From NCBI GenBank assembly GCA_009760885.1, contig CM019707.1, positions 33,402,645 through 33,466,644 of the forward strand: a DNA stretch of 64,000 bases. Reading direction: 5' to 3'. The stretch's first letter is position 1; every line of letters starts with the position of its first letter. Below are positions 57,177 through 64,000 of the stretch, piece by piece. The notes beneath the pieces were generated by a model that was not told the origin of the DNA, did no database searches, and saw nothing but the letters and a program-made list of their open reading frames with translations. This stretch comes from Achatina immaculata (lineage: Eukaryota > Mollusca > Gastropoda > Stylommatophora > Achatinidae). Both the position numbers and the translations under genes were made by a program.

Positions 57177-58390
57177 TATTACTTGTGCCTTTTCCTTAGA
57201 AGAAACCACACTGTTCTTCAGCGATATCTGGTTTTATTTTGCCCCTGACTCTTCTTATGACGATACGAAGTAGGATTTTGGTAACATTGCTCATAAGACT
57301 AATGGTTCGATTGTCTTCACATTCAACTGCACCTTGTTTCTTTGGTAGGGGAATGAAAACTGATTGCAAAAGGTCTAATAGTTACTGTTATAGATCCCAT
57401 TCAGCAATCTGGTAATTATTTCTATGCCTAGCTCTCCTCATGCTTCTAATTCTTCCTTGGTGATTTTCTCTGGTCCTGGTGCTTTGTTGTTCTTCATGTG
57501 TTTGATGGCTTCTTCCACTTCTGCTTTTAATATGGGAGGCCTTCATTATTATTTCGTATATCTGTTTCGCCTCTATTGTCCTCATAGAGTTCTCTAATGT
57601 ATTCGCTCCATCTTGCCATTACTTCATCTCTGTCCGTTATTGTATGCTCCTCCGTTGACTTGACAACCAGTCTTGTGGTATGCCCCTTTGTTTATTAACT
57701 CCTTTATTTGTTTGTACATATCTTTTGTGTTTCCATGACTGTGTGTCTCTATTTCATTACATTTCGTATTTAGCCACTCTTCTTTAGCTTTATTGCATTT
57801 GTGTCGTATTTCTTTTGTCATATTCATCTTTATTTTCCTTAAGACTTCTTCTCCGATGCATTAGTTGCAAATTGTCACTGTCATCCACCCCTGTTTAGCG
57901 TGTCGTTTATTTGGAGGTAGGATTTTTATAGATGTTTGCTGAATAGAGTCTTTAAGCATATTCCATCAATCATTTCAATCTTCTCTATAGCATTATACCT
58001 ATTATGTACTATAGTCCTATATTGTTCTTGTATTGCCTTATCTCTCTGTAACAGCTCTCTATCTAGTTCTGTGTATTTAGCTGCTACCTTTAACCTCTTT
58101 AGCCTGATTCTCACTTTTCCTACAACTGGGATGTGGTCACTGTTGCAGTCTGCGCGTGGTCTTGTTTTCACAGATATTAGTGAGTTTCTGAATCTTCTGT
58201 TGACCATAATGTAATCTATCTGGGTACGTATGTTATTATTTGGGCCTTTCCATGTCTATAGTCGACTTAGGTGTTGTTGAAAGCAAGTATTTCCAATTAT
58301 CATTCTACTCCTTTCTGACCACTCAATCAACATCTCTCTGCTTGTAGTTCTGATACCTACCTGGAGACTATTAAGGCATCTCTTATTTAA
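56050..58390 (-). mobile_element. degenerate second RTE-like LINE
   Basis: On the minus strand: endonuclease end (RTQIDYIMVNRRFRNSLI, CNSDHIPVVGKVR near 58200-58100), the linker with EEWLNTKCNEIE near 57780, an RT core with FIDYCKAFAEVRH near 57090, and a SENIMRNI and YSDDTVLTVKSEGEL box near 56800. The C-terminal domain has CYMEPIVFYGCEAWSMNK and RMLKVPWTAKKTNEEVL near 56400. There are many stops and frameshifts, and a (TA)n run (57137-57174) interrupts it. It is much older than the RTE-A copies. Confidence 0.87.
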
Positions 58391-58394
58391 GGGA

Positions 58395-58572
58395 GAATAT
58401 AACATATAACTTCGACTTACTTTTTAGTACTGTAGTACAATATAACATATAACTTCGACTTACTTTTTAGTACTGTAGTACAATATAACATATAACTTTG
58501 ACTTACTTTTTAGTACTGTAGTACAATATAACATATAACTTCGACTTACTTTTTAGTACTGTAGTACAAGGT
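58395..58572. repeat. 43-bp tandem repeat, four copies
   Basis: Nearly perfect units with TATAACATATAACTTCGACT and TTTTTAGTACTGTAGTACAA. TAGTACTGTAGTAC is nearly palindromic within each unit. Confidence 0.93.
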
Positions 58573-58599
58573 CTGAAGGTCGGTAACATAACTTACTGA

Positions 58600-59045
58600 G
58601 CATCAAATATTTACAGTAGTATGGATACAATTGGTCTTTTTTGTGTCCATGATATCTATACTCTTCTGTAGCATTTACGTTCAAATACATTAATGGGTTT
58701 CTCAGCTGTTTTGTTAACTGTCCAGATCTCACGGGCATATGTTGCGATGGGAAAGATGCATGCCTTAAAATCTTATGTTTGTAGTTCTGTCTGTTCCTCT
58801 CCACAGATTCTTTAGTTGTTTTATTTTTTGAAGAGCAATAGATGTTCTCCTTTTAATTTCCCTCATTGTATTTCCATTATTAGTTAGTAATGATCCAAGA
58901 TATTCAAAACTATCCACCTCTTGCAAGTTTTTCTTATTAATATATATTTCAGTTGCCTTGTTTGTTTTTTCAGCTATCATCAACGTAGTTTTCTTTACAT
59001 TAAAATAAGGTTTCGCTCTTAACTATTCTTACGGACTGACATAAA
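58600..59045 (-). mobile_element. RTE-A LINE, internal fragment
   Basis: Covers the LEEVESFEYLGSLLTNNG-like region (59 kb side) to the CYRRV and SILQ-like region at 58630, in two frames. Unlike the other copies it lacks the family 3' end and tail, so it has lost both ends. It lies 38 bp downstream of the gene B PPTCC exon. Confidence 0.82.
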
Positions 59046-59082
59046 TTAATATGAACAAAATATATAACAAGAACAGCTTTAC

Positions 59083-59172
59083 CTTATAAATGGACTCAGA
59101 GATGAAGGAGCAGTCAACAACTGCGTCAGTGCCCTTCTCAAATACATCCTGCCTACAGCAGGTCGGTGGCAC
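59083..59172 (-). CDS. tetraspanin gene B, PPTCC exon
   Basis: The exon is 90 bp (30 codons), phase 0 at both ends, acceptor AATCTAG, donor GTAAAG. It encodes VPPTCCRQDVFEKG, then DAVVDC and ends SESIYK. Length, phase and the conserved residues VPPTCC, FEKG and DC match the gene A exon at 22644-22733. Confidence 0.92.
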
Positions 59173-59479
59173 CTAGATTTTCAAATTTTCTCGTTGTAAA
59201 AATCATGCAAACAAAAGAAATCTGGTTAGAAACACAAAACCTCTTAGAGACGGAGTAGCTAAAGTTATGGCGTAGAGTTTCAACTTTTCTTTCAGAAGAA
59301 TTTTGTGAAGGAAATCTTTTCAAATGTCAGTGACACTTCCACATTTAGTAACAGAAATATAAGTTTTTCATTTCTGATTACATCATCATGGTCATCTCCG
59401 TTATCATTATCATCATCATGACGGACTCAACTGATGATACAAAGGTACTCAGAAAGTGTTTCCCAGAGCGTTGGAAAGT

Positions 59480-59600
59480 ATCTGGGGGGGGGGGAGGTGA
59501 AAGAAAAAAAGGTCACCTTTGGAAGGGGGGGGGGAGGTGGCAGTGGTAGAAAAGAGGAAGTAGGGAGAGCATTGGGGGGGGGGGGAGGGGACAACGAAGC
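59480..59600. repeat. clustered poly-G tracts
   Basis: Four runs of 9-13 G within 120 bp, separated by A/G-rich sequence. The plus strand could form G-quadruplexes. The stretch 59173-59480 holds nothing recognised. Confidence 0.85.
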
Positions 59601-60138
59601 AGCAGACGGGGGAAGTAATAGCTTCCTTCTTAGACGGGGGAAGTAATAGCTTCCTTCTTAGACGGGGGAAGTAATAGCTTCCTTCTTAGACGGGGGAAGT
59701 AACAGCTTCCTTCTTAGACGGGGGAAGTAACAGCTTCCTTCTTAGACGGGGGAAGTAACAGCTTCCTTCTTAGACGGGGGAAGTAATAGCTTCCTTCTTA
59801 GACGGGGGAAGTAATAGCTTCCTTCTTAGACGGGGGAAGTAATGGCTTCCTTCTTAGACGGGGGAAGTAATGGCTTCCTTCTTAGACGGGGGAAGTAATG
59901 GCTTCCTTCTTAGACGGGGGAAGTAATGGCTTCCTTCTTAGACGGGGGAAGTAATAGCTTCCTTCTTAGACGGGGGAAGTAATAGCTTCATTCTTAGACG
60001 GGGGAAGTAATAGCTTCCTTCTTAGACGGGGGGAAGTAATAGCTTCCTTCTTAGACGGGGGAAGTAATAGCTTCCTTCTTAGACGGGGGAAGTAATAGCT
60101 TCCTTCTTAGACGGGGGGAAGTAACAGCTTCATTCTTA
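59600..60138. repeat. 28-bp hairpin-bearing array, ~19 copies
   Basis: The unit contains GACGGGGGAAGTAATAGCTT and CCTTCTTA. GGAAG and CTTCC within each unit can pair around a 6-nt loop, and every unit has a GGGGG run. Variation is limited to AATAG/AACAG/AATGG and an extra G, so the array is young. It grows out of the poly-G cluster at its left. Confidence 0.95.
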
Positions 60139-60459
60139 GCACAGGCCGTGGTATGTCTGAGGTGTCTTACGAAGTTATCAAATATATATTTGTGATGTTG
60201 GATACAAGGTTTGTCTAGCTATGAACCCAGATACTGTCCCAGCCGGCTCGTGTTTGTGATGTTCATATACCCAAGTTTTTGTATGTCGGTGGCTCACCTG
60301 TCTAAGTGTGGGCTGTGAGAAGTGCTCTGTGTTTAATATTGTGTTTAGTCAGTTAAGACGCTGAAATGCATAATTTTTTCATTATTGTAACTTTCATTTA
60401 TCATGCTTCATGTATGCACACGTTTCACTTTTTTTTTTATTAAGACGACGAAAACAACA

Positions 60460-60673
60460 GGCCGTGACCCAGTGGTACTGCAAACCGGGTCCACCCGTAA
60501 TGAGACGTGGACCATGCCCCCAGCATTCAGTGTGCAGGGTAGGCCTCGAACTTCTCACTGTGTTCAAAATAACGACGCTTTTGTTTTAAACAAAGGGCAT
60601 GTTGATCAGGGCACCTGCCAAGAGGACACTTTGACCTCAGCCACTTTGATCTTAGCCAAAAGGCCGAAGTCAT
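60460..60673 (-). ncRNA. U2 snRNA-like sequence
   Basis: Read on the minus strand, the start has TCGGCCTTTTGGCTAAGATC, the 5' stem-loop I segment of U2. The far end has GACCCGGTTTGCAGTACC followed by a CTGGGTC pairing arm, the U2 stem-loop IV with its UUGCAGUACC loop. The middle lacks the branch-point recognition GTAGTA and the usual Sm region; a weaker ATTTTG is present. An A-rich run (TTAATAAAAAAAAAA) follows about 25 bp after the end. Length (~213) is near the ~190 nt of true U2. It is probably a U2-derived pseudogene or retroposon head, not a working spliceosomal RNA. It lies in an intron of gene B, same strand. Confidence 0.6.
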
Positions 60674-60689
60674 TTATATTTAATTTTGA

Positions 60690-60930
60690 TTTATAGACAG
60701 TAGAATGTGATTTCTCTAAGTGCTGTGTGTGGTGCACGCAGGTGTGCTGCTCAGTGGCTAATGCACTTGGTTTATTAATGATATGCTGTTTTCATCGTTC
60801 TTTTTCATCAATTAAATGTTATTAAATCACTTCATATTTCCTGTATATATATATATATATGCTGACGTAGGCAGAGTTTCTGCGCATATGTGATATATGT
60901 GAATTGACAAAATAGCTCCAATCCGTATGA
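60690..60930. other. short intronic stretch
   Basis: Contains a (TA)n run at 60844-60860. Nothing else was recognised. Confidence 0.5.
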
Positions 60931-61460
60931 AGGGAGTGTAACCAGTTCTAAAGTAATGATGAAGATGTGTCCTAAGAGAAAGAAAAAGGGAGTGTAGCTA
61001 GTTCTAAAGTAATGATGAAGATGTGTCCTAAGAGAAAGAAAAAAGGAGTGTAGCTAGTTCTAAAGTAATGATGAAGATGTGTCCTAAGAGAAAGAAAAAG
61101 GGAGTGTAGCCAGTTCTAAAGTAATGATTAAATTGTGTCCTAAGAGAAAGAAAAAGGGAGTGTAGCCAGTTCTAAAGTAATGATGAAGATGTGTCCTAAG
61201 AGAAAGAAAAAGGGAGTGTAGCCAGTTCTAAAGTAATGATGAAGATGTGTCCTAAGAGAAAGAAAAAGGGAGTGTAGCCAGTTCTAAAGTAATGATGAAG
61301 ATGTGTCCTAAGAGAAAGAAAAAGGGAGTGTAGCTAGCTCTAAAGTAATGATGAAGATGTGTCCTAAGAGAAAGAAAAAGGGAGTGTAGCTAGTTCTAAA
61401 GTAATGATGAAGATGTGTCCTAAGAGAAAGAAAAAGGGAGTGTAGCCAGTTCTAAAGTCT
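60930..61460 (-). repeat. ~57-bp array, acceptor-like units, downstream of CCG exon B
   Basis: About nine very similar units. On the minus strand, each contains CCTTTTTCTTTCTCTTAG followed by GACACATCTTCATC, a long pyrimidine tract plus TAG as in a strong 3' splice site. The array starts about 95 bp after the donor of the gene B CCG exon. No coding exon was found after any of the AGs. Confidence 0.93.
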
Positions 61461-61556
61461 TGTTTTCCTTAAATTTTTCGTTTTGTTTCAACGTGCACCT
61501 AAGACAGGTAAAGACCCTCCTCCGCAAACATGTTGATGAAGCTGGCATGTACTTAC

Positions 61557-61649
61557 TTGCAGAATCTTATCTTCTGTCCCGTCTATCGAGTGGAACTTCA
61601 GATTCACATCCTGAAAGTCGTACTCGTCCACAATTCCGCAGCACTCTGC
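61557..61649 (-). CDS. tetraspanin gene B, CCG exon
   Basis: The exon is 93 bp (31 codons), phase 0 at both ends, acceptor TTGGTACAG, donor GTAAGT. It encodes AECCGIVDEYDFQDVNLKFH and ends KILQ. Same length and phase as gene A's CCG exon. It is the most 5' exon of gene B in the window; TM1-TM3 exons would lie beyond 64000 if present. Confidence 0.92.
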
Positions 61650-61699
61650 CTGTACCAACACGGAGTAAATATCATGATTAACAGCCACATAACCGCACC

Positions 61700-63450
61700 G
61701 TGCGTAGACACAGTTACAGCCACATCCAGACTATAAGTAAGATATCCACAACGTGCGTAGACACAGTTACAGCCACATTCAGACTATAAGTAAGATATCC
61801 ACAACGTGTGCAGAATCAGTTACAGCACCACGCAGACTATAAGTAAGATATCTACAACGTGTATAGAAACAGTTACAACCACATCTAGACTATAAGTAAG
61901 GTATCTACATCGTGTGTAGAAACAGTTTCAGCCACATCCAGACTATAAGTAAGATATCCACAACGTGTATAGACACAGTTACAACCACATCGAGACTCCA
62001 AAGTAGATATCCACAACGAGTGTAGAAACAGCTACAGCCACATCGAGACTATAAACGAGATAACCATGTTTAGAAACAGGCACAGCCACATCGGGACTCT
62101 AAGCGAGATAGCCACAACATGTATAGAAACAGTTACAGCCATTTCGAGAATCTAAACGAGATAGTCACAAAGTGAGAAACAGTCGCAGCCACATCGAGAC
62201 CCCAAACGAAATATCCACAATATGTTTGAAACAGTTACAGCCGCATCGAGACTCTAAACGACATAGCCATGACGTGTATAGAAATAGTTACGGCCACATA
62301 GTGACTCTAGATATCCACAACATGTGTAGAAAAAGCTACAGCCTTATCGAGACTATAAACTAGATAACCACAACATTTATAGAAGCAGTTACAGCAACAT
62401 CGAGGCTCAAAACGAGATACCCACACTGTGTTTATAAACAGTTACAGCCACATCGAGACAGTAAACGAGATATACACAATGTGTTTAGATATAGTTACAA
62501 CCACATCGAGATTATAAACGAGATATCCACTACATGCGTAGACACAGTTACAGCCACATCCAGACTATAAGTAAGATATCCACAACGTGCGTAGACACAG
62601 TTACAGCCACATTCAGACTATAAGTAAGATATCCACAACGTGTGCAGAATCAGTTACAGCACCACGCAGACTATAAGTAAGATATCTACAACGTGTATAG
62701 AAACAGTTACAGCCACATATAGACCATAAATGAGATAGCCACAACGTATATAGAAAGAGTTACAGCCACATCCAGACTATAAAAGAGATAACCACAACGT
62801 GTATAAAAACATTTACACCCACATCGAGACTCCAAAGTAGATATCCACAACGAGTGTAGAAACAGCTACAGCCACATCGAGACTATAAACGAGATAACCA
62901 TGTTTAGAAACAGGCACAGCCACATCGGGACTCTAAGCGAGATAGCCACAACATGTATAGAAACAGTTACAGCCATTTCGAGAATCTAAACGAGATAGTC
63001 ACAAAGTGAGAAACAGTCGCAGCCACATCGAGACCCCAAACGAAATATCCACAATATGTTTGAAACAGTTACAGCCGCATCGAGACTCTAAACGACATAG
63101 CCATGACGTGTATAGAAATAGTTACGGCCACATAGTGACTCTAGATATCCACAACATGTGTAGAAAAAGCTACAGCCTTATCGAGACTATAAACTAGATA
63201 ACCACAACATTTATAGAAGCAGTTACAGCAACATCGAGGCTCAAAACGAGATACCCACACTGTGTTTATAAACAGTTACAGCCACATCGAGACAGTAAAC
63301 GAGATATACACAATGTGTTTAGATATAGTTACAACCACATCGAGATTATAAACGAGATATCCACTACATGTTTAGAAACAGTTATAGTCACATCTAGACA
63401 TTAAACGATATATCCACAACGTTTTTAAACACTTCAGGTACATCTAGACT
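61700..63450 (-). repeat. ~52-bp array with 834-bp higher-order duplication
   Basis: About 33 divergent units with CACAGTTACAGCCACATC and GATATCCACAACGTG (plus strand). The block from 61702 recurs at 62536, and identical open frames at 62172-62363 and 63006-63197 show the same 834-bp offset. So a ~16-unit segment was duplicated recently as a whole. It ends about 50 bp upstream of the gene B CCG exon acceptor. Confidence 0.95.
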
Positions 63451-63454
63451 ATAA

Positions 63455-64000
63455 ACGAGGTTTCCAGGAAGATTGTCTCGCCTTCGCACCTTGCGGTCCT
63501 GTCCATCCCAAAATTGCTCGATATGTGACAGGTCCAGTGAAACTGCTGGCCATGGCAAGACAGTAACCTGATGCTGATGAAAGTAGTCCCTGACCACACG
63601 TGCGAGACGTGTGGACGAGCGTTATCCTGCTGCAGTATCACGCCTTGTCCATTAGCATCCAGAAAAGGCATTACGTGGCGTGTAATGATTTCGACTTTAT
63701 GCTGTAAAACTGGAAGGTTGCCACTGAGTATTCGGGCAGTATAGGAAATTCCTCCCCAAACCGCTGCCTCCTATCCTCCTCTAGCACACAGTTATTCGCA
63801 AAGCGTTCTCCTCTTCACCTGTACACTAAAGCACGCCCATCATGGCCTTGCAGACAGAATCTGGACTGATCAGTGAATAGAATCCGTCTCCATTGATGAT
63901 AGGACTATGCCACGTGGTGCCTGGCCTAGGTCAAGCAGGTTTATCTGTGGCGAACTGTGAGTACTGGTCTAACTGCAGGTCTATGAGGTAAGAGATTTAC
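63455..64000 (-). mobile_element. Tc1-like transposase remnant, runs off window
   Basis: In two frames the minus strand reads ILQQDNARPHVS (with the second catalytic Asp region), VRDYFHQHQVTVLPWPA, DLSHIEQFWD and VRRRDNLPGN, the C-terminal half of a Tc1-type DDE transposase. Further up, RRRILFTDQS and GERFANNCV residues are visible in broken frames. At least two frameshifts make it inactive. The N-terminal part would lie beyond 64000. Confidence 0.85.

Noticed and set aside
59600..60138. CRISPR-like array of 28-bp direct repeats
   Set aside because: Units are contiguous with no spacers, and the context is a eukaryotic genome; it is a minisatellite.

Overview
The window is animal genomic DNA, AT-rich and intron-dominated. 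It has no operons, no ribosome-binding sites and no dense coding. The spliced host gene family, RTE-type LINE copies with mollusc-like C-termini, a tRNA-headed SINE and abundant 30-60 bp tandem arrays suggest a lophotrochozoan, most likely a mollusc (perhaps a gastropod). That assignment is an inference from family resemblance; no marker gene is present.

The only recognisable host genes are pieces of a tetraspanin family, seen as short exons with canonical AG/GT boundaries and matching lengths and phases. Gene A (+) has six exons at 2098-2259, 5984-6063, 8887-9085, 13512-13604, 22644-22733 and 26339-26488. They give TM1, TM2, TM3, the CCG part of the large loop, the PPTCC part, and TM4 with the stop; only an N-terminal exon is missing. 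Gene B (-) has the CCG exon (61557-61649), the PPTCC exon (59083-59172) and the TM4/stop exon (51901-52047); its 5' part would lie beyond 64000. Gene C (-) has TM2 (41537-41616) and TM3 (37448-37649) exons only. B and C therefore hold complementary halves of one gene in swapped order, which points to tandem paralogues that lost parts, a rearrangement, or an assembly mis-join.

The most unusual feature is that tandem arrays abut the tetraspanin exons and, in several cases, are visibly built from the exon edge and its processing signal. The TM2 exon end plus 5' splice site is repeated in both A and C. The TM3 exon end plus donor is repeated in C and, more decayed, in A. The poly(A)-signal region after the stop is present five times in A and once in B. 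The CCG exons of A and B each have a long array just upstream with an acceptor-like unit.

The rest is mostly mobile DNA. One RTE/BovB-like LINE family (called RTE-A below) has eleven copies, including one with an uninterrupted 704-codon reverse-transcriptase ORF and a 12-bp target-site duplication (17149-19286). A second, full-length RTE-like element (43952-47996) carries a nested solo-LTR-like insertion. Other LINE remnants lie at 9605-9790, 22890-23600, 23600-23840, 26690-28734, 39960-40250, 43535-43930, 50040-50430 and 56050-58390. A degenerate Ty3/gypsy-like LTR element (28735-35852) has both LTRs but no visible integrase. There are also two SINE copies, two copies of a 1.2-1.4 kb non-coding retroposon with GAA tail, a 3.4 kb TIR element filled with satellite arrays (13641-17004), mariner and Tc1 relics, and a U2-snRNA-like sequence (60460-60673) in an intron of gene B. 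Most stretches not listed are intron or intergenic DNA in which nothing was recognised.
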